A DNA stretch of 64,000 bases, taken from Schlegelella_A sp036496385 (GTDB lineage: Bacteria; Pseudomonadota; Gammaproteobacteria; Burkholderiales; Burkholderiaceae_C). The notes beneath the pieces were generated by a model. That model saw only the letters and a program-made list of their open reading frames with translations, was not told where the DNA came from and ran no database searches. The translations under genes were made by a program, and so were the position numbers. The DNA is taken from NCBI GenBank assembly GCA_036496385.1, contig DASXLD010000012.1:1-64000 (forward strand), in the 5' to 3' direction. Below are positions 26,671 to 38,909 of the stretch, piece by piece; the first letter of the stretch is position 1; each line of letters begins with the position of its first letter.

Positions 26671-27846
26671 TCACATGCTCTCCGCGTACAGCTCGCGGCC
26701 GATCAGCATGCGCCGGATCTCGCTCGTGCCGGCGCCGATCTCGTACAGCTTGGCGTCGCGCCAGAGGCGCCCGACCGGGTACTCGTTGGTGTAGCCGACG
26801 CCGCCGAGCGCCTGGATCGCCTCGCCGGCCATCCAGGTCGCCTTCTCGGCCGAGTAGAGGATGGCACCGGCCGCGTCCTTCCGGAGCGTGCGCGAATGGT
26901 CGCCGTGGTCGCAGGCGCTGCCAACCGCGTAGACGTAGGCGCGCGACGCCGACCAGGTCGAGTACATGTCGGCGATCTTGCCCTGCATGAGCTGGAACTC
27001 GCCGATCGACTGGCCGAACTGCTTTCGCTCGTGCACGAACGGCATGACGGCGTCCATGCACGCCGCCATGATGCCGAGCGGCCCGCCCGACAGCACCGCG
27101 CGCTCGTAGTCGAGGCCGCTCATCAGCACCTTGACGCCGCCGCCCTCGCTGCCGAGGACGTTCTCCGCCGGCACTTCGCAGTCCTCGAAGAAGACCGGCC
27201 AGGTGTTCGAGCCGCGCATGCCGAGCTTGTCGAGCTTGTTGCCGAACGAGAGGCCGCGCATCGACTTCTCGATGATGAACGCAGTGATGCCGCTCGGGCC
27301 GGCGTTGAGGTCGGTCTTGGCGTAGACGATCATCGTGTCGGCGTCGCCGCCGTTGGTGATCCACATCTTCGAGCCGTTGAGCACGTAACGGTCGCCACGC
27401 AGATCGGCTCGCAATTTCATGCTGACGACGTCCGAGCCGGCGTTGGGCTCGCTCATGGCGAGCGCGCCGACATGCTCGCCCGAGACCAGCTTGGGCAGGT
27501 ACTTCTTCTTCTGCGCCGCGCTGCCGTTGCGATGCAGCTGGTTCACCGCCAGGTTCGAGTGCGCGCCGTACGAGAGGCCGACTGACGCCGACGCGCGCGA
27601 GACCTCCTCCATGGCGACGATGTGCGCGAGGTAGCCGAGATCGCTGCCGCCGTACTCTTCCTTCACCGTCATGCCGTGCAGGCCGAGCGCACCGAGCTTT
27701 CGCCAGAGGTCGGCGGGGAAGACGTTGTCGCGGTCGATGGCGGCGGCGCGCGGCGCGATCTCGTCGTCGGCGAACTGCTGCACCGTGTCGCGCAGCATGT
27801 CGATCGTCTCGCCGAGGTCGAAGGCGAGGCCTGGGAGGTGGGGCAT
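26671..27846 (-). CDS. liuA: Isovaleryl-CoA dehydrogenase
   Basis: 391-aa acyl-CoA dehydrogenase oxidising isovaleryl-CoA to 3-methylcrotonyl-CoA, the step before the carboxylase encoded nearby. Seen: AMSEPNAGSDVVSMK and WITNGG for FAD and substrate binding, the base Glu in GLDYERAVLSGGPLG at the position specific to isovaleryl-CoA dehydrogenases, and the C-terminal LGGVGYTNEYPVGRLWRD with EIGAGTSEIRRMLIG. It is a tetrameric flavoprotein and donates electrons to ETF. It is separated from liuB by the oppositely oriented dipeptidase gene. Confidence 0.95.
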   Translation of the reverse strand: MPHLPGLAFDLGETIDMLRDTVQQFADDEIAPRAAAIDRDNVFPADLWRKLGALGLHGMTVKEEYGGSDLGYLAHIVAMEEVSRASASVGLSYGAHSNLAVNQLHRNGSAAQKKKYLPKLVSGEHVGALAMSEPNAGSDVVSMKLRADLRGDRYVLNGSKMWITNGGDADTMIVYAKTDLNAGPSGITAFIIEKSMRGLSFGNKLDKLGMRGSNTWPVFFEDCEVPAENVLGSEGGGVKVLMSGLDYERAVLSGGPLGIMAACMDAVMPFVHERKQFGQSIGEFQLMQGKIADMYSTWSASRAYVYAVGSACDHGDHSRTLRKDAAGAILYSAEKATWMAGEAIQALGGVGYTNEYPVGRLWRDAKLYEIGAGTSEIRRMLIGRELYAESM

Positions 27847-27911
27847 GGCGTCTCGCGTCCTGTCGTCGTCGGGACGGGAAGCTTACCCGCGCGGCGCCCG
27901 GCCGCAGCGCC

Positions 27912-30038
27912 TCAGACGGCGACGCCCTGGTCCGACGCGGCGGCGACGGCGTGGTGCTGCAGGTCGGGCGCCTGCGGCAGGCCGGTGACCTGCAGGATCT
28001 CGTGCTGGTCGAGCGTCTCGCGCTCGAGCAGTGCGGCGACGAGCGCGTCGAGCCGGTGCCGATGCTCGGCGATCAGCGCCTTGGCCTCTTCGTGGCATTC
28101 GCCGATGATGCGCTGCACCTCGGCATCGATCAGCTTCGCGGTGTGCTCGCCGAACGGCTTCTCTCCGGTGAGGCCGGTCGACTGTCCTTCGAGGAACGGG
28201 TTCTCCGGCGGCGCCAGCTGCACCATGCCGAGCTTGTCGCTCATTCCCCATCGCGTCACCATGTTGCGGGCCAGCTGCGTCGCCTGCTCGATGTCGTTCT
28301 CGGCGCCGGTCGTGCGCGTGCCGTAGACGATCTCCTCGGCAGCGCGGCCGCCGAGCATGCCGACGATGCGCGCGCGCAGATACGCCTCGGGATAGTTGTA
28401 GCGGTCGGTCTGCGGCCGCTGGTAGGTGACGCCGAGCGCCCGGCCGCGTGGCACGATCGTCACCCGCTGGACCGGATCCGCTCCCGGCACGACGAGGCCG
28501 AGGATCGCGTGGCCGCTCTCGTGGGTCGCGATCCGCTCGCGGTCCTCGTCGCTCAGCAGGAGCGGCCGCTCGGGGCCGAGGACGATCTTCTCGAGCGCAT
28601 CGATGAAGTCCTTCTGGCCGACGTCGCTCTTGTCGCGGCGGGCGGCGAGCAGCGCCGCTTCGTTGACGAGGTTCTTCAGGTCGGCACCCGAGAGTCCCGG
28701 CGTCATGGCCGCGAGCTCCTCGAGGTTCGTCCCGGGCGCCAACGGCACGTTGCGGGTGTGGACCTCGAGGATCGCGTTGCGGCCTGCCTTGTCGGGCAGG
28801 TTGACGAAGACGCGCCGATCGAACCGCCCCGGGCGCAGCAACGCGCGGTCGAGAACGCCGGGCTGGTTGGTCGCCGCCAGCACGATGACGCCTTCGCGGC
28901 CCGAGAAGCCGTCCATCTCGGTGAGGATCTGGTTCAGCGTCTGCTCCTGCTCGCTCGAGCCGCCGAGCGCCACCGGTCCGCGCGCGCGACCGATCGAATC
29001 GATCTCGTCGATGAAGATGATCGCCGGCGCGCTCTCGCGCGCCTGCCGGAACAGATCGCGGACGCGGGCGGCGCCGACGCCGACGATCATCTCGACGAAC
29101 TCGGCGGCGCTCATCGAGAAGAACGGCACGCCGGCCTCGCCGGCGACGGCCTTCGCGAGCAAGGTCTTGCCGGTCCCGGGCGCGCCGATCAGCAGCACGC
29201 CCTTCGGCGCCGAGCCGCCGAGCCGGGTGTACTTCTCCGGCGCCTTCAGGAAATCGACGATCTCGACCAGCTCGTTCTCGGCCTCGTCGATGCCGGCGAC
29301 GTCCTTGAACGTCACTTTCGGCCCGGCTTCCTGGTCATAGCGTCGCGCCCGGCTCTTGCCGATGCCGAGCAAGCCGCCGCCGATGCCGCCGCCGAGCTGC
29401 TGCGCGCGGCGGTACATCCAGACGTAGAAGCCGATCAGGAGCAGCGCCGGGCCGAAGCCGTAGAGCAACGTCGTCAGGCCGCTGCCCTGGATCGGCACCG
29501 CCCGGATCTCGACCCGATGGTCGATCAGGAAGGTCTCGAGGCCGGGGCCGACGAAGGTCGGCAACGTCGTCGTGAACGACGTCGCCTTGCGCGGCTCGGC
29601 GGCGGCGAAGAAGCCGCGCGCCGCCGACGCGGCGGCCGAGGCGGCGCTGGCCGGCGGCCAGAGCACGGCGGTCTTGAAGCGCCCTTCGATGCCCGCACCC
29701 TGGCTGTAGATCGCCTGCACGTTGCCCTTGGTGACCTCGTCCTTGAATGCGGTGTAGGGAATCGTCACCGCGGCATCGTCGCCGGGAAAGAGCATCCGCA
29801 TGACGAGGTAGTTGACGACCAGGAGCGCGACGAACGTCCACCAGGCGCGGCGCGGCGGCACGTTGACCTTCTTCGCGCCGTCCGGCTTCGTACCGGGCTG
29901 CGACGAGCCGGCAGCGGCGCGCGGCGGCCAGGAGGGAGTGCCCTGCTTGGTGCGGTCCACTATCGGGGGATGCGTTCGTTGTGCCTCGGCCGACGCACTT
30001 GCTGAGCAGTCCCCAGCAAACGGCACACCCGCTGGCAT
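27912..30038 (-). CDS. ftsH: ATP-dependent membrane zinc protease FtsH (divergent paralog)
   Basis: About 708 aa. Domains in order: a hydrophilic N-terminus, helix 1 (about 65-83), a periplasmic part with an unusually Ala-rich insert, helix 2 (ending VWMYRRAQQ), the AAA domain with Walker A GAPGTGKT, Walker B IIFIDEID and the second region of homology ALLRPGRFDRR, then the M41 protease with HESGH. The start is unsure: ATG at 30038 and GTG at 29960 are both open and neither has a clear ribosome-binding site. The gene follows corA on the same strand rather than rlmE, as housekeeping ftsH usually does, which suggests an extra copy for membrane quality control. Confidence 0.9.
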   Translation of the reverse strand: MPAGVPFAGDCSASASAEAQRTHPPIVDRTKQGTPSWPPRAAAGSSQPGTKPDGAKKVNVPPRRAWWTFVALLVVNYLVMRMLFPGDDAAVTIPYTAFKDEVTKGNVQAIYSQGAGIEGRFKTAVLWPPASAASAAASAARGFFAAAEPRKATSFTTTLPTFVGPGLETFLIDHRVEIRAVPIQGSGLTTLLYGFGPALLLIGFYVWMYRRAQQLGGGIGGGLLGIGKSRARRYDQEAGPKVTFKDVAGIDEAENELVEIVDFLKAPEKYTRLGGSAPKGVLLIGAPGTGKTLLAKAVAGEAGVPFFSMSAAEFVEMIVGVGAARVRDLFRQARESAPAIIFIDEIDSIGRARGPVALGGSSEQEQTLNQILTEMDGFSGREGVIVLAATNQPGVLDRALLRPGRFDRRVFVNLPDKAGRNAILEVHTRNVPLAPGTNLEELAAMTPGLSGADLKNLVNEAALLAARRDKSDVGQKDFIDALEKIVLGPERPLLLSDEDRERIATHESGHAILGLVVPGADPVQRVTIVPRGRALGVTYQRPQTDRYNYPEAYLRARIVGMLGGRAAEEIVYGTRTTGAENDIEQATQLARNMVTRWGMSDKLGMVQLAPPENPFLEGQSTGLTGEKPFGEHTAKLIDAEVQRIIGECHEEAKALIAEHRHRLDALVAALLERETLDQHEILQVTGLPQAPDLQHHAVAAASDQGVAV

Positions 30039-30124
30039 CACCGCTGGCACGATGACACCGCGCGGCGGTGGTCGGCGTGGTCTCGGTCAGCGCCGACGCG
30101 TCGCTCGCGCCGAGCCGCCGTCCT

Positions 30125-31093
30125 TCACAGCCAGCGGGCGCGACGGAAGCGCCACCAGACGAAGAGGCAGGCCGCGGCGATGATGCCGAGCGCCGCCGGG
30201 TAGCCCCACGCCAGCTTCAGCTCGGGCATGTTCTGGAAGTTCATTCCCCAGACCCCGGCGAACGCGGTCGCGATCGCGAAGATGCCGGCCCAGGCGGCGA
30301 GCCGCTTCGTGATCTCGCTCTCCTCGATCGTCACCATCGAGAGGTTGACCTGGATCGCGGTGCCGATCGTGTCGCGCAGCGCATCGAGCGACGCGTTCAT
30401 CCGCGTCAGGTGGTCGAAGACATCGCGGAAGTACTCCCGGTTGTTGCTGCACACCTGCGGCACGCGGCCGCTGATCAGCTTGGCAACCGCTTCCTGGAGC
30501 GGCGCGACCGCGTGCTTGACGACGCCGATCTTGCGCTTGAGCGCGTACAGGGTCTCGATGTTCGTGCGGCCCAGACGCGGCTCGAAGATCTGGTCCTCGA
30601 TCGCCTCGAGGTCGGTTTCGAGGCTGTCGATGATCGGAAAGTAGCGGTCGACGACGGCATCCAGCAGCGCGTAGAAGACGAACGCCGGGCCGTGCCGCAG
30701 CAGGTGCGGCTCGCGCTCGGCACGGCGGCGTACGCCGAGGAAATCGCTCTGCGTTCGATTGCGCACCGAGAGGACGAAGTTCGGGCCGACGAAGACGTCG
30801 ACCTCGCCGACCGAAAGCGCGCCGTCCTTCATCGGCTCGACGGTGTGCAGAACGGCGAACAGCGTGTCGCCGTACTCCTCGATCTTCGGCCGCTGGTGGC
30901 CGTGGCGCGCGTCCTCGATCGCGAGATCGTGGAGCAAGAACTCCTTCTGCATCTCGGACAGCTCGTCGTCGCTCGCGTCCTTGAGGGCGACCCAGACGAA
31001 ATAACCCGGGCGCGCGACGTAGTCGCTGATCTCGTCGACCGTGATGTCGGCGAGCTTGCTGCCGTCCTGGTAGGCCACGCAGTTGACGAGCAT
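30125..31093 (-). CDS. corA: CorA-family magnesium/cobalt transporter
   Basis: 322-aa CorA-type divalent cation channel. A long cytoplasmic funnel domain comes first, including LLHDLAIEDARHGHQRPKIEEYGD and a long helix (about 150-265). Two C-terminal membrane helices follow, and the loop-defining GMN sits in VWGMNFQNMPEL. The C-terminus WWRFRRARWL is basic. It forms pentamers in the inner membrane. It is the gene upstream of ftsH with about 87 bases between. No Mg2+ riboswitch was recognised in the 146-base upstream gap. Confidence 0.94.
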   Translation of the reverse strand: MLVNCVAYQDGSKLADITVDEISDYVARPGYFVWVALKDASDDELSEMQKEFLLHDLAIEDARHGHQRPKIEEYGDTLFAVLHTVEPMKDGALSVGEVDVFVGPNFVLSVRNRTQSDFLGVRRRAEREPHLLRHGPAFVFYALLDAVVDRYFPIIDSLETDLEAIEDQIFEPRLGRTNIETLYALKRKIGVVKHAVAPLQEAVAKLISGRVPQVCSNNREYFRDVFDHLTRMNASLDALRDTIGTAIQVNLSMVTIEESEITKRLAAWAGIFAIATAFAGVWGMNFQNMPELKLAWGYPAALGIIAAACLFVWWRFRRARWL

Positions 31094-31239
31094 GCCGGGC
31101 CCTCGGAGCGTTGCGACGCGGCGATTCTAGGAGCGTGCGACCGCGCTCCGACGATGTGCGCCCAACATGTGTGGCGCGCACGTGCTCGACAGGAAAGCGG
31201 ACGACACCGATTGCTCGCCGCGGGCGGCGGCTCGCGCTC

Positions 31240-32493
31240 TCAGCGGCCGGCTGGCGCGACCGTGTCGCGGACGAGGAGCGGGCGCAATGCCCAGAGGCCG
31301 AGCAGCGGTCCCGGCGCGAGCAGCCAGACCGCCGACGTTCCCCAGGCCGACAAGGCATGGCCGAGGACGACGATGCTCGCGACCGTGATCGCGAAGCCGA
31401 TGCCGTTCTGCGCCACCAGGGCGCTGCCGAGCCACTGCGGCGGCGCGTACTGCGCCGACATCGCCGAGAACTGCGGTGAATCGGCGACGACGCACAAGCC
31501 CCAGAAGAAGAGCGCTGCAATGCGAAGCGCGAGCCCCTGCTCGGGAAGGAGCGGATAGACGATGCACATCAGCCCCGAGCCGGCGAGCGCGAGCGCGGCG
31601 ACGCGGGCGCTGCCGATGCGTCGGCTCCATTGCCCGCCGGCGATGCAGCCGACCGCGCCGACGGCGATCACGCCGAAGCTGAGCAGCGCGACCGAAGGCG
31701 CGTCGGTCGTGCCGACGCGGCGCGCGAGCTCGACGGCGATCGGCCGGCACAGCCACGGGACGACGCTCCAGAACGCATAGAGCTCCCACATGTGCCCGAA
31801 GTAGCCGAGCGCCGAGGCGCGAAAGCCGCGCACCGCGAACGCTTCACGCACGCCGCGAACGCCGGCGGCGACGGCGCCGCCGCCGCGCGCCGGCGGTGCG
31901 CCGTGCGGGCCGTCGCCGAGGGCGTGGACGACGAGCGCACCGACGATCGCGAGCGCCGACGACGCCAGCACCACCGCCTGCCACGGCCACGCGGCATCGC
32001 TCGCGCGGATGCCGTGCGGCATCGCCGTGCCGAGCGTGAGCATGCCGACCAGCCAGCCGAGCGCAGCCGCGGGCCGGGCACCGACCCACTGGACGATCAT
32101 CTTCATGCCGAGCGGGTAGATGCCGGCCAGGCAAAGGCCGACGGCGAAGCGCAGCAGCCAAGCAGAACCGTAGCCGACGCCGGGCAGGACGAGCGCGGCG
32201 TTGGCGGTGGCGCCGACGATGCAGCTCAGCGTGAAGATGCGGCTCGCGGCGAAGCGGTCGGCAGTGCCTGTCAAGGCGAAGCCGAAGGTGCCGGCGATGA
32301 AGCCGAGCTGAGTCGCGGCGATCAGCCAGGCAAAGCCCGCAGCGTCGATGCCGAGCCGCGCCATCAGGCCGTCGGCGGCGCCGCTCGGGCTGAACCAGAG
32401 CGAGGTACCGAGCCACTGCGCGACGACGACGAGCGCGAGCGCCGCCCGCACGCGGCCGAGCCCGATCGGCTGCGGGTCGGTCGTCGACGCCAT
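31240..32493 (-). CDS. Major facilitator superfamily transporter
   Basis: 417-aa MFS permease with about 12 hydrophobic helices and a central loop around residues 205-225 (GPHGAPPARGG). The N-terminal half has the QWLGTSLWFSPSG helix and a D-R type loop-2/3 motif (GTADRFAASR). Substrate and direction are unknown. It begins 16 bases after the PLP enzyme gene at 32510, so the two are probably cotranscribed and could act on the same sulfur compound or amino acid. Confidence 0.88.
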   Translation of the reverse strand: MASTTDPQPIGLGRVRAALALVVVAQWLGTSLWFSPSGAADGLMARLGIDAAGFAWLIAATQLGFIAGTFGFALTGTADRFAASRIFTLSCIVGATANAALVLPGVGYGSAWLLRFAVGLCLAGIYPLGMKMIVQWVGARPAAALGWLVGMLTLGTAMPHGIRASDAAWPWQAVVLASSALAIVGALVVHALGDGPHGAPPARGGGAVAAGVRGVREAFAVRGFRASALGYFGHMWELYAFWSVVPWLCRPIAVELARRVGTTDAPSVALLSFGVIAVGAVGCIAGGQWSRRIGSARVAALALAGSGLMCIVYPLLPEQGLALRIAALFFWGLCVVADSPQFSAMSAQYAPPQWLGSALVAQNGIGFAITVASIVVLGHALSAWGTSAVWLLAPGPLLGLWALRPLLVRDTVAPAGR

Positions 32494-32509
32494 CGCCGCG
32501 GCCGCGCCC

Positions 32510-33658
32510 TCAGGCCGCCGCGCGCTCGAGCGCTTGCGCGAGGTCGTCGATCAGGTCGTCGGGATGCTCGAGGCCGACCGAAACGCGCAGGAGGCCCTGC
32601 GGCGTGCGGCTCTCCGGCCCTTCGATCGATGCCCGGTGCTCGATCAGGCTCTCGACGCCGCCGAGGCTGGTCGCTCGGGTGAAGATCTCGACCGCAGCGG
32701 CGACCGCCATCGCCGCGTCCTTGCCGCCGCGCACCTCGAACGACAGCATGCCGCCGAAGTCGCTCATCTGTCGCCGCGCGAGGGCGTGAAACGGGCTGCC
32801 GTCGAGGCCCGGGTAGTGGACCGCCGCGACCTGTGGATGGTCGTGCAGGAAGCCGGCGACGCGGCGCGCGTTGGCGCAATGCGCCCGCATTCGCGCCGGC
32901 AGCGTCGGCAGGCTCCGCATGACGAGCCAGCAGTCGAACGGCGACGGCACCGCGCCGCCGTAGAGCTGCGCGGTGCGGATGTCGGCGAAGGCGGCATCGT
33001 CGGCGCGGCTGACGACCGCGCCGCCGAGAACGTCGCTGCGGCCGCCGAGATACTTCGTCGTCGCATGCATGACGAGGTCGCAGCCGAGATCGAGCGGGCG
33101 CTGCAGCGCCGGCGATGCGAACGTGTTGTCGGCGACCGCGCGCGCACCGGCGCGATGCGCGATGTCCGCGGCCGCCTCGATGTCGACGCACTGCAGGAGC
33201 GGGTTCGACGGCGTCTCGATCCAGACGATGCGCGTCGTCGGCCGCAACGCGGCGGCGATCGCGTCGAGGTTCGTCATGTCGACGAAGCTCGCCTCCACCT
33301 GCCACTTCGCGAACAGATGCTTCAGCACGTTGGCGGTGCCGTGGTAGATGTCCCTCGGTGCGACGACGTGGTCGCCCGGGCCGAGGCCCTGGAAGATCGC
33401 GCTGACGCCGGCCAGGCCGGACGAGAACGCGGCGCCCGCGGCGCCGCCCTCGAGCGCTGCGAGCGCCGCCTCGAGGCCGTTGCGGTTCGGGTTGTGGTTG
33501 CGCGAATAGACGAAGCCGTGCGGATACGCGCCGTCGGCGTCGCGCTCGAAGGTCGTCGACAGATGGATCGGCGCCGTCACCGCGCCGGTCGCCGGGTCGA
33601 CGCCGTGTCCGGCGTGCACGGCGAGCGTCTCGAAGCGGCGCTTGCTGAGGTTCTTCAT
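32510..33658 (-). CDS. Cys/Met metabolism PLP-dependent enzyme (cystathionine gamma-synthase/lyase type)
   Basis: 382-aa fold-type I PLP enzyme of the trans-sulfuration family. Seen: the tetramer-contact YSRNHNPNRN, SSGLAGVSAIFQ, the ETPSNP motif, VADNTFASP with the PLP-binding Asp, and Lys202 in MHATTKYLGG as Schiff-base residue. The start at 33658 is fixed by GGAGGA 4-5 bases upstream; the longer upstream frame is not needed. It could be cystathionine gamma-synthase, gamma-lyase or O-acyl-homoserine sulfhydrylase, and the sequence alone does not decide. It is divergent from the polymerase gene at 33736 and followed by the MFS gene. Confidence 0.9.
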   Translation of the reverse strand: MKNLSKRRFETLAVHAGHGVDPATGAVTAPIHLSTTFERDADGAYPHGFVYSRNHNPNRNGLEAALAALEGGAAGAAFSSGLAGVSAIFQGLGPGDHVVAPRDIYHGTANVLKHLFAKWQVEASFVDMTNLDAIAAALRPTTRIVWIETPSNPLLQCVDIEAAADIAHRAGARAVADNTFASPALQRPLDLGCDLVMHATTKYLGGRSDVLGGAVVSRADDAAFADIRTAQLYGGAVPSPFDCWLVMRSLPTLPARMRAHCANARRVAGFLHDHPQVAAVHYPGLDGSPFHALARRQMSDFGGMLSFEVRGGKDAAMAVAAAVEIFTRATSLGGVESLIEHRASIEGPESRTPQGLLRVSVGLEHPDDLIDDLAQALERAAA

Positions 33659-33735
33659 CGCTTCCTCCGATGCGTGAGGGAAGTCTATGCGTTGCCGCGC
33701 GTATCCTTGGCCAGCACTCCGACCCGGGCTCCCGC

Positions 33736-34800
33736 ATGCGTTCCACGAAGCCGCCCGCGACCCGCGAGCATCATCCGTCGAAGCCCTCGCGCAGACGCGT
33801 CGCCGCAGCGGCGGCACCGGCAAGCAGCGGACATCGCGAGCCGCGGCCGGTGAGAACTGCCGCCCCGCTCGCGGCGCAGATCCCCTCGGGCAAGGACGCC
33901 GTGCTCGCGATCGGCGACCGCGAGGTTCGCCTCACCAACCTCGACAAGCCGTTCTGGCCGGAGCTCGGCATCGCCAAGCGCGACCTGCTCCAGTACTACG
34001 CCGACGTCGCCCACGTGCTGCTGCCGCACCTCGCCGACCGGGCGATGGTGATGAAGCGCTACCCCGACGGCGCCGGCGGCGAGCCGTTCTTCATGAAGCG
34101 CGCGCCGTCGCCCCGGCCCGAGTGGATCGAGACCTGCGCGATCGCGCATGCGTCGGGCAACGTGATCGACTTCCCGATGATCCAGGACCTGGCGTCGCTG
34201 CTCTGGGTCGTCAACCTCGGCTGCATCGACCTCAACCCGTGGTACGCGCGCTGCGACGACGTCGACCGGCCCGACGTCCTGCACTTCGACCTCGATCCGG
34301 TACCCGGGGCGACGTTCGCAGGTGTCGTGGCGACGGCGCAGCTCGTCCGCACCGGCCTCGAGGGCCTCGGCATGGCGCCGATCGTCAAGACCACGGGATC
34401 GAAGGGGCTGCACGTCTACGTCGCCATCGTGCGCGGGCCGACGCAGAAGGATGTCTGGCGCTTCGCCAAGCGCTTCGCGTTCGACATCGCGGCGCTTCGC
34501 CCCGACGTCGTCACCGCCGAGTACCGCATCGCCAAGCGGCCGGCGGGAAGAACCCTCGTCGACTACAACCAGAATGCCTGGGGCAGGACGCTCGCGTCGG
34601 CCTACTCGCCGCGGCCGCGGCCGCTCGCGACGGTCTCGGCGCCGCTGACCTGGGACGAGCTCGAGCGCGGCGCGCGGATCGAGGACTTCGACCTGCGCAA
34701 CATGCCGGCGCGCGTGGCCGCGGTCGGCGATCTGTGGGCGCCGATGCTCGCCGAGCGCGGCCGCTTCGATCTCGCGCCGCTGCTGGCGTCGATCCGCTGA
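33736..34800 (+). CDS. Stand-alone LigD-type primase-polymerase (PolDom)
   Basis: 354-aa archaeo-eukaryotic primase-like polymerase without ligase or phosphoesterase domains. Seen: the basic Ala/Pro-rich N-terminal 50 residues, LTNLDKPFWPELGIAKRDLL, metal-binding Asp185 and Asp187 in HFDLDP, KTTGSKGLHVYV, and RTLVDYNQNAWGRTLASAYS. The last motif (VDYNQN instead of the VDYLRN of the two LigD proteins here) places it in a distinct clade resembling mycobacterial PolD1/PolD2. Such enzymes insert ribonucleotides in gap or end repair. The start could also be further upstream, but 33736 clears the divergent PLP gene's promoter. Confidence 0.9.
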   Translation: MRSTKPPATREHHPSKPSRRRVAAAAAPASSGHREPRPVRTAAPLAAQIPSGKDAVLAIGDREVRLTNLDKPFWPELGIAKRDLLQYYADVAHVLLPHLADRAMVMKRYPDGAGGEPFFMKRAPSPRPEWIETCAIAHASGNVIDFPMIQDLASLLWVVNLGCIDLNPWYARCDDVDRPDVLHFDLDPVPGATFAGVVATAQLVRTGLEGLGMAPIVKTTGSKGLHVYVAIVRGPTQKDVWRFAKRFAFDIAALRPDVVTAEYRIAKRPAGRTLVDYNQNAWGRTLASAYSPRPRPLATVSAPLTWDELERGARIEDFDLRNMPARVAAVGDLWAPMLAERGRFDLAPLLASIR

Positions 34801-34809
34801 GCCGCCCGG

Positions 34810-37617
<2,808 letters not shown>

Positions 37618-37624
37618 GCAAGCG

Positions 37625-38851
37625 TCAGCGCAGCGCGTCGACGGCGCCGGCCAGCCGCTCGAGATCGGTCGGCTCGTTGTAGACCTGCAGCGAGACGCGC
37701 ACCCAGAGCGCGCCGGCGCGAGAGATCACCGGCACCTCGATCGCGTGGCGCTCGAGGAGCTCATCGCGCAGGCGTTGCGCAGTGGCCGGGTCGCCGGTGC
37801 CGAATCGCTCGGGCAGCGGCACCGTGACCATGCAGCCGACCATCGATTGCGGAGTCGTCCAGCTGCGCCGCCAGTGCCGCGTCAGCATTTCCGCGCTCTC
37901 GAGCGCGAGGGCGTGGTTGTGGCCGCGCATCGCTTCGACACCGAGGACGTCGCGCATGAAATCGAGCGCCGCCGGCGCGGCGAGCCAGGGCGAAGGGTCG
38001 CGCGTGCCGGTCCAGTCGAACTCCTGCAGCCAGTCGCCGCTCGTCACTCCCCACGACAGCACGCCCGGATGGAGATCGCGGCGGCGGTCGGGCGCGGCCC
38101 AGAGAACGCCGCAGCTGCGCGGCGCGAAGGCCCACTTGTGGAGATTGGCGGCGTACCAGTCGACGCCGAGCGCTGCGATGTCGACGTCGATCGCTCCCGG
38201 CGCGTGCGCACCGTCGACGAGCACGGCGACGCCGCGGGCGCGGCACGCCGCCGCCATCTCGGCGAGCGGCAGGACGAGCGCCGTCTCCGACGTGACGTGA
38301 TCGAGCAGCGCGATGCGCGTGCGCGGCGTGATCGCGCGCTCGAGCGCACGCACGCAATCGGCCGGATCGTGGACCGGAAACGGCAGCGCGACGCTGGCGA
38401 GCGTCGCGCCGCGTGCCCGGGCGATGAACGCGGCCGCGCGCACGATGCCGCCATAGGCGTGGTCGTGGACGAGGATCTCGTCGCCAGGCTGCAGCGCGAA
38501 CGAGCGCAGCACGGCGTTGACGCCAGCGCTGGCGTTGTCGACGAAGACGAGGCCGTCGCGGTCGACGCCGAGGAAGCGCGCGACCTCGTCGGCGGCACCG
38601 CGCAGGCGCGGCGCCCGCGGTGGCGGCGTCAGGCCGAGATGCATCAGCTCGCGAATCATGAAGCGCGCCGGGTGGCGCTCGATCTCGTCGAGCAGCGCGC
38701 TGCGCGCGCGCAAGACCACGTTCGGCGTGACGCCGACCGTGCCGTGGTTCAGATAGACCGCGCCGGCCTCGAGCGGAAAGTGAGCGAGCATCGCGCGCCC
38801 GAAGCGCGCCGGCGGGATTGCGGTGGCGGGCAGCGGAGCCATCGCCTCCAT
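37625..38851 (-). CDS. Class V aminotransferase-fold PLP enzyme (isopenicillin-N epimerase-like)
   Basis: 408-aa fold-type I PLP protein of the aminotransferase V group. Seen: AVYLNHGTVG near the start, the DNASAGVNAVL phosphate site, VLVDGAHAPGAIDVDI with the PLP Asp, and the Schiff-base Lys in ANLHKWAFAPRSCG. The closest described group is isopenicillin-N epimerase-like and cysteine desulfurase-like proteins. The real reaction is not known for most members, and no beta-lactam genes are nearby. Two in-frame ATGs (38851 and 38842) are possible. The kinase gene follows after 7 bases. Confidence 0.87.
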   Translation of the reverse strand: MEAMAPLPATAIPPARFGRAMLAHFPLEAGAVYLNHGTVGVTPNVVLRARSALLDEIERHPARFMIRELMHLGLTPPPRAPRLRGAADEVARFLGVDRDGLVFVDNASAGVNAVLRSFALQPGDEILVHDHAYGGIVRAAAFIARARGATLASVALPFPVHDPADCVRALERAITPRTRIALLDHVTSETALVLPLAEMAAACRARGVAVLVDGAHAPGAIDVDIAALGVDWYAANLHKWAFAPRSCGVLWAAPDRRRDLHPGVLSWGVTSGDWLQEFDWTGTRDPSPWLAAPAALDFMRDVLGVEAMRGHNHALALESAEMLTRHWRRSWTTPQSMVGCMVTVPLPERFGTGDPATAQRLRDELLERHAIEVPVISRAGALWVRVSLQVYNEPTDLERLAGAVDALR

Positions 38852-38909
38852 TGTGGGGCGATCGCTCCGGCCGCCGTCGCCGTCGTGTCGCGCCGCTCGC
38901 GGGCCGGCG

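Noticed and set aside
23907..26990. A 1027-residue plus-strand frame
   Set aside because: Antisense to the carboxyltransferase and out of frame with the dipeptidase. Low-complexity composition and no motif, so a shadow.
31094..31239. Mg2+ riboswitch or leader upstream of corA
   Set aside because: No recognisable conserved leader elements. The region also contains no open frame with support.
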